Positions 1-7,848 of a DNA stretch of 64,000 bases are shown here, piece by piece. The stretch spans positions 1 through 64,000 of the forward strand of contig NZ_SMGE01000001.1 in assembly GCF_004339525.1 (NCBI RefSeq), in the 5' to 3' direction. The translations under genes were made by a program, and so were the position numbers. The notes under the pieces were generated by a model, which had not been told where the DNA came from, searched no databases, and was given only the letters and a program-made list of their open reading frames with translations. Within the stretch, counting starts at the first letter, position 1. Each line of letters opens with the position of its first letter. Source of the stretch: Flavobacterium sp. 90. Lineage in GTDB: Bacteria; Bacteroidota; Bacteroidia; Flavobacteriales; Flavobacteriaceae.

Positions 1-2
1 TT

Positions 3-419
3 GGTTTAGGGTGTCGTAACGTTTCAAAACTTTTTGTACCAAAAGGTTATAAATTTGATGGTTTCTTTGAAGCAATTTTCAAATATCAGGACGTTATTCA
101 TTATGAAAAATACGCTAATAATTATGATTATAATAAAGCTGTATTCTTAATGAGTAATTTCAAATTATTAGACAATGGTTTTCTAACTATTAAAGAAGAT
201 CCGAGTTATGCATCGCCTATTTCGAGTGTTTTTTATGAATTCTACGACAATATCGAAGATTTACAAACCCGTCTTGAAGCTGATGCTGAGCAAATTCAAT
301 GCATCGTTAGCAATGATTTAGTTAAAAATAGCACTTCTTTTGGGCAAACCCAAAATCCTCGTTTGTGGGATTATGCAGATAACGTAGATACTATAACGTT
401 TTTGTTAACAACAAAGTAA
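3..419 (+). CDS. Acyl-CoA reductase (LuxC-like), C-terminal fragment
   Basis: The reading frame is open from the left edge of the window, so only the C-terminal ~138 residues are present and the start lies outside. The visible part begins with GLGCRNVSKLFVPKGY and continues through a soluble alpha/beta-type sequence to a normal TAA. I recall this segment from the acyl-CoA reductase (LuxC/aldehyde dehydrogenase superfamily) proteins that sit upstream of serC in many flavobacteria; the Cys in the LGCRN stretch is in the part usually near the substrate pocket. The family reduces acyl-CoA or acyl-phosphate to aldehyde with NADPH. An ATG inside the frame at 150 would give an 89-residue product, but the good protein sequence extends upstream of it, so it is not the start. 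Confidence 0.72.
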   Translation, partial: GLGCRNVSKLFVPKGYKFDGFFEAIFKYQDVIHYEKYANNYDYNKAVFLMSNFKLLDNGFLTIKEDPSYASPISSVFYEFYDNIEDLQTRLEADAEQIQCIVSNDLVKNSTSFGQTQNPRLWDYADNVDTITFLLTTK

Positions 420-512
420 AAAAATGTTCAATTATTTCGAATAATTTATCGCTTTTTCGGGTCCTATTGCCGAAATTTGCGTCTTTAAAATTTTCGACTA
501 TTAACAACAACC

Positions 513-1583
513 ATGAAAAAACACAACTACAGCGCAGGACCAAGTATCTTACCTCAAGAAGTTTTTGAGAAAGCATCAAAAGCAATTTTAGATTTTAATG
601 ATTCAGGACTTTCTATTCTGGAAATTTCGCACCGAAGCAAAGATTTCGTTGCAGTTATGGATGAAGCGCGATCCCTTGCTTTAGAATTATTAGGCCTTGA
701 AGGAAAAGGATATCAAGCCTTATTTTTACAAGGTGGAGCAAGTACAGCATTCTTAATGGCTCCGTATAATTTATTGAAAGAAGGCGGAAAAGCTGCTTAC
801 CTAGATTCCGGAACCTGGGCAACTGCTGCTATAAAAGAAGCAAAAAACTTTGGAGAAACTGTTGTTGTAGCTTCTTCAAAAGAAGAAAATTACAACCATA
901 TTCCAAAAGGTTACACAATTCCTAGTGATGCTGATTATTTTCACTGCACTAGTAACAATACTATTTTTGGAACTCAAATGAAAGATTTCCCAGCAACTAA
1001 TGTTCCAGTTGTTTGCGATATGAGTTCTGATATTTTTTCACGTGATTTAGATTTCTCTAAATTTGATTTAATCTATGCCGGAGCTCAAAAAAATATGGGG
1101 CCTGCAGGAACTACTTTAGTAGTTGTTAAGGAAGAAATCTTAGAGAAATCAGGAAGAACTATTCCAAGTATGTTAGATTACGCTAAACATATTAAAGCAG
1201 AAAGTATGTACAATACTCCTCCTGTTTTTGCAGTTTATGTTTCGTTATTGACTTTACAATGGATCAAAGCTAAAGGCGGAGTTGCTGCTGTTGAGAAATT
1301 AAACGACGCAAAAGCCGATTTACTTTATGCTGAAATCGACAGAAACCCATTATTCAAAGGTGCTGCAGCGGTTGAAGATCGTTCTAAAATGAATGTTACT
1401 TTCTTATTAAACAACGCTGATCATACAGCTACGTTTGACGCTTTATGGAAAGAAGCAGGAATTTCAGGATTGCCAGGACACCGTTCTGTGGGTGGTTACA
1501 GAGCTTCTATTTACAACGCTATGCCTATCGAAAGTGTTCAGGTATTGGTTGATGTAATGAAAGCTTTGGAATCTAAAGTTTAG
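513..1583 (+). CDS. serC: Phosphoserine aminotransferase
   Basis: 356 residues, the normal length for SerC. This PLP enzyme converts 3-phosphohydroxypyruvate plus glutamate to O-phosphoserine, the second step of serine synthesis, in the cytoplasm. The start MKKHNYSAGPSILP carries the family's N-terminal NFSAGP-type motif. LQGGAST (about residue 72-78) is the phosphate/cofactor loop, and the PLP lysine is K193 in YAGAQKNMGPAG. The C-terminal GHRSVGGYRASIYNA motif binds substrate. It stands 236 bp before serA on the same strand, and the gap contains two repeat elements, so the two genes may be co-transcribed or separately promoted. A TAnnTTTG box is not evident in the 93 bp upstream. Confidence 0.97.
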   Translation: MKKHNYSAGPSILPQEVFEKASKAILDFNDSGLSILEISHRSKDFVAVMDEARSLALELLGLEGKGYQALFLQGGASTAFLMAPYNLLKEGGKAAYLDSGTWATAAIKEAKNFGETVVVASSKEENYNHIPKGYTIPSDADYFHCTSNNTIFGTQMKDFPATNVPVVCDMSSDIFSRDLDFSKFDLIYAGAQKNMGPAGTTLVVVKEEILEKSGRTIPSMLDYAKHIKAESMYNTPPVFAVYVSLLTLQWIKAKGGVAAVEKLNDAKADLLYAEIDRNPLFKGAAAVEDRSKMNVTFLLNNADHTATFDALWKEAGISGLPGHRSVGGYRASIYNAMPIESVQVLVDVMKALESKV

Positions 1584-1640
1584 TTTTCAGTTTTCAGTCT
1601 CAGTTTTCAGTAAACGTGAGACTAAAAACTGAGACTGAGT
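1584..1640. repeat. CAGTTTTCAGTCTCAG-type palindromic repeat
   Basis: Directly after the serC stop the motif CAGTTTTCAG occurs twice in a row and then in inverted form (CTAAAAACTGAGACTG), giving an imperfect 16-bp stem with arms near 1595-1610 and 1625-1640. The same direct motif recurs at 21749-21774, so this is a dispersed element, not a serC-specific signal. It could also act as a weak transcript end. Confidence 0.6.
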
Positions 1641-1649
1641 ACTAAAGTC

Positions 1650-1731
1650 CTAGCCCCGATAGAAGTGGAAATCCTTTTTTGTTTTTCCTTTAAAAACAAA
1701 AAAGATTGCAACGAATAGTGGGATTAGCTCC
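1650..1731. repeat. Dispersed palindromic intergenic repeat, family A, copy 1
   Basis: About 82 bp beginning CTAGCCCCGATAGAAG and ending GGGATTAGCTCC, with an AT-rich inverted core that folds on itself. The reverse complement of 6921-6999 aligns along its whole length, differing in the loop and keeping complementary arms. The compensating differences imply that the folded structure is what is conserved. I recall similar elements scattered through Flavobacterium genomes. Confidence 0.75.
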
Positions 1732-1819
1732 AAAACAAAAAAAAAGAAAAAATTATAATATATGTTTATCATCTGATCTATACGATTAACCGATTAAACA
1801 AATAAACACATAAACTATA

Positions 1820-2770
1820 ATGAAAGTATTAGCAAATGACGGAATTTCTAAAAGTGGAATTCTAGCCTTAGAAAAAGGTGGATTTGAAGTTATAACTACA
1901 AAAGTAGCTCAGGAACAAGTGGCTAATTTTGTGAATGAAAATAATGTTGACGTAGTTTTAGTTCGTTCTGCAACTAAAGTTCGTAAAGATATTATCGATG
2001 CTTGCCCGGGACTTAAAATTATTGGTCGTGGTGGTGTTGGTATGGATAATATCGATGTTGATTATGCAAAAAGCAAAGGAATTCACGTAATTAATACGCC
2101 GGCTTCATCATCAGAATCTGTTGCTGAATTGGTATTTGGACACTTGTTTTCTGGTGTTCGTTTCTTACATGATTCAAACAGAAATATGCCTCTTGAAGGG
2201 GATTCAAACTTTGATGGTTTGAAAAAAGCTTACGCAAACGGAACTGAATTAAGAGGCAAAACTTTAGGTATTGTTGGTATTGGTCGTATCGGGCAAGCTA
2301 CAGCAAAAATGGCTCTTGGTTTAGGTATGAAAGTTATCGCTGCAGATAGTTTTATTCCGCAAGTAGATGTAAAAGTTGAGTTTTTTGATGGTCAGTCTAT
2401 CACAACTACAATTGTTTCTCAATCATTAGAATCTTTATTTAAAGAAGCTGATTTTATTACATTACACGTTCCTGCTCAGGATGGTTACATCATTGGAGAA
2501 AAAGAATTGGCGATCATGAAAGATGGTGTTGGAATCGTAAACTGTGCTCGTGGTGGTGTTATTGACGAAGTTGCTTTAGTAAAAGCTTTAGACTCAGGAA
2601 AAGTTGCTTTTGCTGGTTTAGACGTTTTTGAAAGCGAGCCAAAACCAGAAATGGCGATCTTAATGCATACTAAAATTTCGTTGACTCCACACATTGGAGC
2701 TGCAACTGGAGAAGCACAAGACAGAATTGGAACAGAATTAGCGTCACAAATTATTACTTTGTTGAGCTAA
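1820..2770 (+). CDS. serA: D-3-phosphoglycerate dehydrogenase (short, no ACT domain)
   Basis: 316 residues. It oxidises 3-phosphoglycerate to 3-phosphohydroxypyruvate with NAD, the committed step of serine synthesis. The Rossmann motif GIGRIG lies at 153-158, the active-site Arg is in NCARGG (R244), and the catalytic His is in TPHIGAAT (H291), with an acidic partner in the DVFESEP segment. The chain stops right after the catalytic domain, so the C-terminal ACT domain that gives serine feedback inhibition in E. coli SerA is absent; allosteric control by that route is not expected. The gene follows serC on the same strand and ends just before a strong terminator. Confidence 0.95.
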   Translation: MKVLANDGISKSGILALEKGGFEVITTKVAQEQVANFVNENNVDVVLVRSATKVRKDIIDACPGLKIIGRGGVGMDNIDVDYAKSKGIHVINTPASSSESVAELVFGHLFSGVRFLHDSNRNMPLEGDSNFDGLKKAYANGTELRGKTLGIVGIGRIGQATAKMALGLGMKVIAADSFIPQVDVKVEFFDGQSITTTIVSQSLESLFKEADFITLHVPAQDGYIIGEKELAIMKDGVGIVNCARGGVIDEVALVKALDSGKVAFAGLDVFESEPKPEMAILMHTKISLTPHIGAATGEAQDRIGTELASQIITLLS

Positions 2771-2793
2771 GAAACAATAGATTAAATTTGATT

Positions 2794-2837
2794 AAAGGGA
2801 TTTACTACGTACCTGTAGTAAATCCCTTTCTTTTTCA
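2794..2837 (+). terminator. Rho-independent terminator after serA
   Basis: A perfect 15-bp stem (2794-2808 with 2815-2829) has a 6-base loop and is followed by CTTTTTC. It lies 24 bp past the serA stop and closes the serC-serA unit. Confidence 0.85.
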
Positions 2838-2865
2838 TACTTTCGCAAGCTCTTAAAAGTATGAT

Positions 2866-3219
2866 ATGAATATGAACAAAAAAAGTTCTAGACGTAAGTG
2901 GATCATTCGACTGATTCTATTCACAATTGTAATTACTTTATGTTGTACCTCTATCTTTGGTAATATATTTTCGCTTATTATCGAAAAAGAATATTTTATT
3001 CCTGAGCAATCTTCCATTTTTACTTTTAATGAAACTGTTGGCAATGAAGGCTCAAGCGATGTTTGGAGATATGGAGAAGATTATAGCAACTATTATTTCA
3101 ATCTGAGCACATTTAGTAATGATGTTCTGTTTTTTCCTAAAAAGAACATTGATAATTGTCCCGGATTTAATCCCGAAGACATTACTACTTGGTGCAAAGT
3201 AAGAGTGCCAAAATACTAA
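2866..3219 (+). CDS. Small membrane-anchored protein of unknown function
   Basis: 117 residues, not recognised. A basic N-terminus (NKKSSRRK) is followed by a hydrophobic stretch at about residues 12-36, which looks like a signal anchor with the rest outside the inner membrane. The remaining ~80 residues are polar and aromatic, with two late cysteines (NCPGF and TWCKV) that could form a disulfide. The first ATG is at 2866, and a second Met two codons later (2872) is equally possible. It is enclosed by terminators on both sides, so it is a single-gene unit. Confidence 0.6.
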   Translation: MNMNKKSSRRKWIIRLILFTIVITLCCTSIFGNIFSLIIEKEYFIPEQSSIFTFNETVGNEGSSDVWRYGEDYSNYYFNLSTFSNDVLFFPKKNIDNCPGFNPEDITTWCKVRVPKY

Positions 3220-3317
3220 ATCTTAACATTGGCTTTAATTTAAAGTCACATAAATAAAGTTTTGTATAATTTCTCGAATTTGTCGAACCGAGTAATTAAA
3301 AAATAGATTAACTTTAG

Positions 3318-3357
3318 AGGTATTTATTATTATTTTGTAGTAAATACCTTTCTTTTT
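3318..3357 (+). terminator. Probable terminator of the 117-residue protein gene
   Basis: AGGTATTTA (3318-3326) pairs with TAAATACCT (3341-3349) around an AT-rich loop and is followed by TTCTTTTTTT. It lies 100 bp beyond the upstream stop and immediately before the next promoter. Confidence 0.55.
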
Positions 3358-3361
3358 TTAG

Positions 3362-3369
3362 TAATTTTG
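3362..3369 (+). promoter_or_regulatory. Putative -7 box of the DUF937 gene
   Basis: TAATTTTG fits the flavobacterial TAnnTTTG consensus and lies 24 bp ahead of the chosen ATG. A TTTG at 3334-3337 could serve as the -33 element, though the spacing is at the long edge. Confidence 0.45.
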
Positions 3370-3393
3370 TCGTTTAATCTAAATCTAAAAATC

Positions 3394-3951
3394 ATGTTTG
3401 AACAATTAACACAATTAGTACAACAATACGGAGGCGATGCTGTTGTGAACAACTCTGCTATTCCAAATGAGCACAATGAAGCTGTAATCAGCGAAACGAG
3501 TTCTTCAATTTTTGCAGGATTGCAAAAAATTGCTTCAGAAGGTGGTGGCGAACAACTTGCAAGTTTATTTAGCGGAACATCATCGATAGACAGTTCTAAT
3601 CCGGTTGTGCAGCAAATAACACAACAAGTGACAGGAAATCTTGGAGAGAAATTTGGATTAAGCAGCGAAGCTTCTTCTGGTGTTGCAGCAAGCATGATTC
3701 CGCAGATTTTAAGTTCATTAGTAAACAAAGCCAAAGATCCAAATGACAGTAGTTTCAATATTTCGGATATTATTGGAGCTATTTCCGGAAACGGCGGACA
3801 AGCTTCGGGAATTATGGATACAATAAACAAATACGGAATGCAATTTGGTTTGGATCAAAACGCTGACGGAAAAGTAGATGTAGCAGACGCAATGGCGCTA
3901 ACAAAAAGTGGCGGATTAAGCGGTTTGCTTGGGAAATTATTTGGAAAATAG
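3394..3951 (+). CDS. DUF937-like protein with an EF-hand-like loop
   Basis: 185 residues from the ATG at 3394; an upstream in-frame start at 3367 would overlap the putative -7 box and is not favoured. The start MFEQLTQLVQQYGGDAV and the low-complexity, Gly/Ser/Ala-rich helical body with LSSLVNKAKDP and a C-terminal GLSGLLGKLFGK resemble the DUF937/YidB family, whose function is unknown. Residues 154-165 read DQNADGKVDVAD, close to the D-x-N-x-D-G-x-[VI]-D-x-x-D calcium loop of EF-hand and dockerin motifs. There is no signal peptide. It stands alone between terminators. Confidence 0.75.
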   Translation: MFEQLTQLVQQYGGDAVVNNSAIPNEHNEAVISETSSSIFAGLQKIASEGGGEQLASLFSGTSSIDSSNPVVQQITQQVTGNLGEKFGLSSEASSGVAASMIPQILSSLVNKAKDPNDSSFNISDIIGAISGNGGQASGIMDTINKYGMQFGLDQNADGKVDVADAMALTKSGGLSGLLGKLFGK

Positions 3952-3961
3952 GTTTCTTTTA

Positions 3962-4016
3962 AGACACTAAGGTTCTTAGGTACTAAGTCGCTAAGATTTT
4001 GAACCTTAAAATATAA
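3962..4016. repeat. ACTAAGGTTCTTAGG-type repeat
   Basis: A string of short overlapping copies of the motif ACTAAGGTTC / TACTAAG / CTAAGA follows the DUF937 gene. The same words, in both orientations, flank the terminator at 15741-15780, and a fragment (AAGGTTCTGAGG) follows uvrA near 46185. It is a dispersed intergenic repeat. Confidence 0.6.
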
Positions 4017-4024
4017 ATTATATT

Positions 4025-4064
4025 AAAAAAGCTATTTACTTAAATTGTAAATGGCTTTTTTTTA
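4025..4064 (+). terminator. Terminator after the DUF937 gene
   Basis: AAAAAAGCTATTTAC pairs with GTAAATGGCTTTTTT (one G-T wobble) around a 7-base loop and runs into eight T. Confidence 0.8.
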
Positions 4065-4205
4065 TAAAAATCCAAAATGGCAAAGGTTTTGATATTCTAA
4101 CTTTTAAATAAACTTAAATCTGTAAATCACGAATTACAAAGTGCTGTTAAATAACATTATAATTGGCTGATTTATTCGTAAATTTAAGCTTGAAACTAAA
4201 AAATC

Positions 4206-4652
4206 ATGAAAAATTACGCTTATATAGTAGTTCTCTTATTTACGATTGTTGCGTGTTCGACGACTTCAAAAAATAATATTGCATCTAATAACAATCCTGG
4301 ACATACTCCAAAAGTTGCGGTAAACGATACTGTGCGAATTGCCAATGATTCTCTTGAATACGAAGTTATTATTATTGACAATGGTTTTAGCACGTGGCTA
4401 GCTTCAACAGCACTTCCAAGAAATTATTATTCATTATCTTATCTGGAAATCAAAAATAGATTGTATGTAACTGAGTGGAATATCAGAGCTTCTCAACCCC
4501 AAAGATATAACCCGAATCTGTATGAAATGACGATCGATTACCGACCTGAAATTCATTACGGATATGAAGTAAATTACCTGATTTACAATTATATGATTTA
4601 TTTTCAAAATACTTACAAACAAAAGCTTTCGGGTTACGTTCCAATGCGATAA
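4206..4652 (+). CDS. Lipoprotein of the DUF6146 type
   Basis: 148 residues. The N-terminus MKNYAYIVVLLFTIVACST is a lipoprotein signal peptide with the lipobox IVAC, so the mature protein starts at C17 and is membrane-tethered. The core contains a run of conserved aromatics: LEYEVIIIDNGFSTWL, LPRNYYSLSYLEIKNR, RYNPNLYEM and HYGYEVNYLIYNYMIYFQNTY. I recall this pattern from a flavobacterial family named DUF6146 (name from memory). Function unknown. The next gene starts 33 bp later but has its own -7 box. Confidence 0.8.
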   Translation: MKNYAYIVVLLFTIVACSTTSKNNIASNNNPGHTPKVAVNDTVRIANDSLEYEVIIIDNGFSTWLASTALPRNYYSLSYLEIKNRLYVTEWNIRASQPQRYNPNLYEMTIDYRPEIHYGYEVNYLIYNYMIYFQNTYKQKLSGYVPMR

Positions 4653-4658
4653 TCTTGC

Positions 4659-4666
4659 TATATTTG
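4659..4666 (+). promoter_or_regulatory. Putative -7 box, TATATTTG
   Basis: An exact TAnnTTTG match lies 19 bp before the ATG at 4686. This would give the downstream gene a short leader even though it could also be read from the lipoprotein gene. Confidence 0.5.
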
Positions 4667-4685
4667 TAATTGTTATAAATAAAGC

Positions 4686-4988
4686 ATGAATAGATTAAAG
4701 AAACGTTGGGGAATTACCTCAAATCTACAAGCCATTATCATTCTTATCGTTTTTGCCATTACTGGATCGGCATCTGCGTATTTGTCCAAACCTTTTTGCG
4801 TATGGCTTGGTATCACCAAAGAAGACTTTGGCGGTTGGTTTACTTTAATCCGTTTATTGATTATTTTTCCTATTTATCAGGTTTTATTAGTTGTAATAGG
4901 AACCATTTTCGGGCAATTTCGTTTTTTTTGGAATTTCGAAAAGAAAATGCTGAAAAATATGGGACTTGGATTTCTCTTCAAAAACTAA
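4686..4988 (+). CDS. Small two-helix membrane protein (DUF6787-like)
   Basis: 100 residues. After a basic start (MNRLKKRWGIT) there are two predicted membrane spans, at about 15-38 and 53-78, then a cytoplasmic aromatic/basic tail (FWNFEKKMLKNMGLGFLFK). I recall near-identical small proteins in flavobacteria under the name DUF6787; function unknown. Its stop codon overlaps by two bases the stop of the converging gene on the other strand (TAA at 4986-4988, TAG at 4985-4987), so the two transcripts must overlap. A second open frame at 4706-5002 is a shadow. Confidence 0.8.
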   Translation: MNRLKKRWGITSNLQAIIILIVFAITGSASAYLSKPFCVWLGITKEDFGGWFTLIRLLIIFPIYQVLLVVIGTIFGQFRFFWNFEKKMLKNMGLGFLFKN

Positions 4989-5281
4989 ATATCCCTATCT
5001 GATTTCTGAAAGTAATACGTATAAATCCACGTTAATGTAAAAGACGGAATTATATCTGTAAAAGGCAATATCTCCTCAACAAAAGTCAAAATACCTGCCA
5101 CTTTCCCTACTCGACCTTTATACATTCTGGTCATAATAAAAGCTGCAATTGGAGCCCAAATTATATCTCCAAATTCGGCAAATCCCAAAACAGAATAAGT
5201 TAACATTCCTATTCCGTCCAAAAGCAAACCTAGAATAAGTTTTCTGGTTCTTCCCTCACTTGTTATTCCTAAATCTTGCAT
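4985..5281 (-). CDS. Small multi-span membrane protein of unknown function
   Basis: 98 residues. Soluble N-terminus, then about three hydrophobic spans (LILGLLLDGIGMLTY, IIWAPIAAFIMTRMY, IIPSFTLTWIYTYYF). No family recognised with certainty. The start ATG at 5281 is the first Met of the frame and the charged N-terminus (MQDLGITSEGRTRK) reads as genuine. It converges tail to tail with the previous gene, and the phosphodiester glycosidase gene lies 109 bp upstream on the same strand, so they may form an operon. Confidence 0.7.
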   Translation of the reverse strand: MQDLGITSEGRTRKLILGLLLDGIGMLTYSVLGFAEFGDIIWAPIAAFIMTRMYKGRVGKVAGILTFVEEILPFTDIIPSFTLTWIYTYYFQKSDRDI

Positions 5282-5390
5282 CTTCTTCTATTTAGATATT
5301 ATTCGAATTTAAACAGAATTAATTAAAGTAATTTATTTTTAAAGTTGTTTTTCTTGTTTAATTTCAACATCCTTAAAAGATTAACTTTAA

Positions 5391-6122
5391 CTAATTTCCT
5401 TTTTTCTTTTTCTCCATTACTGCAAATAATACGCCAAAATTTCCATCAGTCTGAATCCAATTTTCTGACGGAACATATGCTCTTGACACAAATCCATCGA
5501 GATACAATGCATTTTTACATCCCAAGCTTTTAAAATAATTGGCGAAATCGTAGAAATTGATTTCTTTTTTAGACAATACAAATACTACTTTTCCGTCTGG
5601 TAAAATTCCAACTCCATTTCTAATATTCAAATTAGCCGACCCTTTCTTAAAATCAGGATGAATTTCACCATCAATCACCAACATTGGTCCGGATTGTGTC
5701 GCGTATTCTATTTTACCGTTATTTTTAAATTTTTCAGTTGTAGAAATTTCAGCCATTTTTCCGGTTGTTAAATAAAATACTCCGTTAGGTTTCAAATAGA
5801 AATTTCCTTCGGCTTTAGTTGTATCTAATGGAGATAAAACCTTCTTTTTTTCGATATAAAGACCTTGTGGAGAATTGTCCTTTTTATACATTCCTCCATT
5901 CATCGCAAAACTTAGTGATAAATTATTCTTTTCTGTCCAATTTTTCAGATTTAGAATACTTCCAAAATTTTGTCCGTTCTCATTTTTCCAATACAATTTC
6001 AAATCTTGCTTTTTAAGATCTACTTTATAGACTACAAATTGATCTTGAGTATATAGTTTTGCATTGACAAAAATTGCAAGCACAACTATTGCTAATACCA
6101 GAATTCCAAGTTTTAATTTCAT
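5391..6122 (-). CDS. Phosphodiester glycosidase family protein (NAGPA/DUF2233)
   Basis: 243 residues. An N-terminal hydrophobic segment (about 4-21) exports or anchors it in the periplasm. The body matches the NAGPA-type phosphodiester glycosidase fold: LSFAMNGGMYKKDNSPQGLYIEKKK near residues 72-95, YATQSGPMLVIDGEIH, NIRNGVGILPDGKVVFVLSKKEINFYDFANYF and CKNALYLDGFVSRAY. The AMNGGM, SGPMLVI and LYLDGF blocks are the family's conserved active-site blocks. In animals the relative uncovers mannose 6-phosphate; the bacterial substrate is unknown, probably a phosphodiester-linked sugar. Length is normal for the bacterial form. Confidence 0.88.
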   Translation of the reverse strand: MKLKLGILVLAIVVLAIFVNAKLYTQDQFVVYKVDLKKQDLKLYWKNENGQNFGSILNLKNWTEKNNLSLSFAMNGGMYKKDNSPQGLYIEKKKVLSPLDTTKAEGNFYLKPNGVFYLTTGKMAEISTTEKFKNNGKIEYATQSGPMLVIDGEIHPDFKKGSANLNIRNGVGILPDGKVVFVLSKKEINFYDFANYFKSLGCKNALYLDGFVSRAYVPSENWIQTDGNFGVLFAVMEKKKKGN

Positions 6123-6254
6123 TCTTTATATAGTTTATTATAAATCTAAAATAAAAAACCTAATAATCATTTATATCAATCTCTTCTTAAAATTCTGTTA
6201 GATGACATTTTTATATCGGGAGAATCTTTGTTTCTTTGTAGAAACAGTTTCAAA

Positions 6255-6920
6255 ATGATACACGCAAAAAATATACATAAATTCTACGACCAACTTGAAG
6301 TTCTTAAAGGAGTTGATTTGCATATTAAAAAAGGAGAAATTGTTTCTATCGTTGGTGCTTCTGGTGCCGGAAAAACGACTTTATTACATATTTTAGGTAC
6401 ACTTGACAAACCTTCGAAAGCTGACACAGATAGTTCTTTGACTATAAATGGTCAAAATGTTTTGGGTTTCAATGATAAAGCGTTATCAAAATTCCGAAAT
6501 TTAAATCTAGGTTTCATTTTTCAGTTTCACCAGCTTTTACCTGAGTTTACAGCTTTAGAAAATGTTTGTATTCCAGCTTATATTGCAGGAAAAAAACCGT
6601 CAGAAACAGAAGCTGAAGCTAAAAAATTATTGACTTTCTTAGGATTATCACATCGAATCGATCATAAACCAAACGAACTTTCCGGCGGAGAACAACAACG
6701 TGTTGCCGTTGCAAGAGCGCTAATTAATAAACCGGACGTTATTTTTGCCGATGAACCTTCCGGGAATCTCGACACACATTCTGCCGAAAATTTACATCAA
6801 TTGTTCTTTCAGCTTCGTGACGAATTTGGACAGACTTTTGTCATCGTAACTCACAACGAAGAACTTGCAAATATGGCCGATAGAAAATTGGTAATGGTTG
6901 ATGGTTTAATTAGTAATTAG
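6255..6920 (+). CDS. lolD: ABC transporter ATP-binding protein, LolD type
   Basis: 221 residues from ATG 6255; an in-frame TTG 27 bp upstream adds a sequence foreign to the family. Walker A is GASGAGKTT (34-42), the Q-loop glutamine Q90 is in IFQFHQLL, the signature is LSGGEQQR (142-149) and Walker B is [12 protein letters not shown] (162-173). The MacB/LolD subfamily hallmark, a long ALENV...P region after the Q-loop, is present. This subfamily powers extraction of lipoproteins from the inner membrane by LolCE, or MacB-like export. No permease lies next to it, so the partner must be elsewhere. A family A repeat abuts the stop codon. Confidence 0.88.
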   Translation: MIHAKNIHKFYDQLEVLKGVDLHIKKGEIVSIVGASGAGKTTLLHILGTLDKPSKADTDSSLTINGQNVLGFNDKALSKFRNLNLGFIFQFHQLLPEFTALENVCIPAYIAGKKPSETEAEAKKLLTFLGLSHRIDHKPNELSGGEQQRVAVARALINKPDVIFADEPSGNLDTHSAENLHQLFFQLRDEFGQTFVIVTHNEELANMADRKLVMVDGLISN

Positions 6921-6999
6921 GAGCTATTTCCTGCTATCCGCTCTATCTTTTCCTTGCTAAAGAAGCAAGAAAAAGGATGCCGCTTTTATCAGGGCTAGG
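6921..6999. repeat. Dispersed palindromic intergenic repeat, family A, copy 2 (inverted)
   Basis: Reverse-complement relative of 1650-1731. The outer words (CTAGCCCTGATA and AGCAGGAAATAGCTC on the minus strand) and the CATCCTTTTT/AAAAGATAG arms are shared, and the central loop differs. It starts at the first base after the lolD stop and may double as its transcript end. Confidence 0.75.
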
Positions 7000-7030
7000 C
7001 TTTACAATAATAATTACCTTTTATTAAATT

Positions 7031-7795
7031 ATGACTAAAAAAGAACTTAAAGAATTTCTCGACGAAAAAGTCATTCAATATAACAATCAGGATTTCATTG
7101 AAAGTGATCCTGTACAAATTCCGCATTTATTTTCTCAAAAAGAAGACATTGAAATCGCAGGTTTCTTAAGCGCTACAATCGCTTGGGGAAATCGTAAAAT
7201 GATTATCAAAAACTCTCATCAAATGATGGAATTAATGGGAAACACGCCTTACGATTTTGTCATGTCTCATTCTGATGAAGATTTAGAAAGACTAGAAAGC
7301 TTTGTTCATCGCACCTTTAACGGGAAAGATTTTGGAGGTTTCATAAAAGGTTTACAACACATTTACAAAAACCATAACGGTTTGGAAGCTGTTTTTGCTA
7401 AGAATCAGGAAAAAGATAGTTTGCAAAAAAGTATCAGCGAATTCAAAAAAATCTTTTTTGAAATTGATCATTTACCACGAACTCAAAAACACATTTCAGA
7501 TCCTTTAAACAATTCTGCGGCAAAAAGAATCAATATGTATTTGCGATGGATGGTTCGTCAGGACACAAAAGGCGTTGATTTAGGAATCTGGAAAACCATT
7601 TCTCCTTCTGCATTATCTTGTCCGCTAGATGTGCATTCCGGAAATGTTGCCAGAAAATTAGATTTGCTTTCGCGAAAGCAAAATGACGGGAAAGCTTTGG
7701 CCGAATTAGATTTAAAATTGCGAGAAATGGATGCAAAAGATCCTGTTAAATATGATTTTGCCCTTTTTGGATTAGGAGTTTTTGAAGGATTTTAG
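7031..7795 (+). CDS. TIGR02757 / DUF2400 family protein
   Basis: 254 residues, full length for TIGR02757. Recognised from DPVQIPHLFSQKEDIEIAGFLSATIAWGNRKMI near the N-terminus, MMELMGNTPYDFV, and the C-terminal MYLRWMVRQDTKGVDLGIW and LDVHSGNVARKL blocks. The family is conserved in Bacteroidota and other phyla. The spacing of helices and the LDVH-type motif suggest kinship with helix-hairpin-helix DNA glycosylases, but I can see no proven catalytic Lys/Asp pair and the function is unknown. It is soluble and cytoplasmic. It is followed after 73 bp by the exopolysaccharide-type operon but does not look functionally linked to it. Confidence 0.85.
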   Translation: MTKKELKEFLDEKVIQYNNQDFIESDPVQIPHLFSQKEDIEIAGFLSATIAWGNRKMIIKNSHQMMELMGNTPYDFVMSHSDEDLERLESFVHRTFNGKDFGGFIKGLQHIYKNHNGLEAVFAKNQEKDSLQKSISEFKKIFFEIDHLPRTQKHISDPLNNSAAKRINMYLRWMVRQDTKGVDLGIWKTISPSALSCPLDVHSGNVARKLDLLSRKQNDGKALAELDLKLREMDAKDPVKYDFALFGLGVFEGF

Positions 7796-7848
7796 CCTCA
7801 AAACCAATAGATTTCATTAGTTTTTTTGCTTTTTTTTTCGTAATATTA

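Noticed and set aside
3330..3830. 166-residue minus-strand frame opposite the DUF937 gene
   Set aside because: Cys/Pro/Ile-rich translation without domain features, lying wholly opposite a protein with recognisable sequence and its own promoter and terminator.
4706..5002. 98-residue plus-strand frame overlapping the two-span membrane protein gene
   Set aside because: Alternative frame of 4686-4988; the other frame has the sensible hydrophobic pattern and a familiar sequence.
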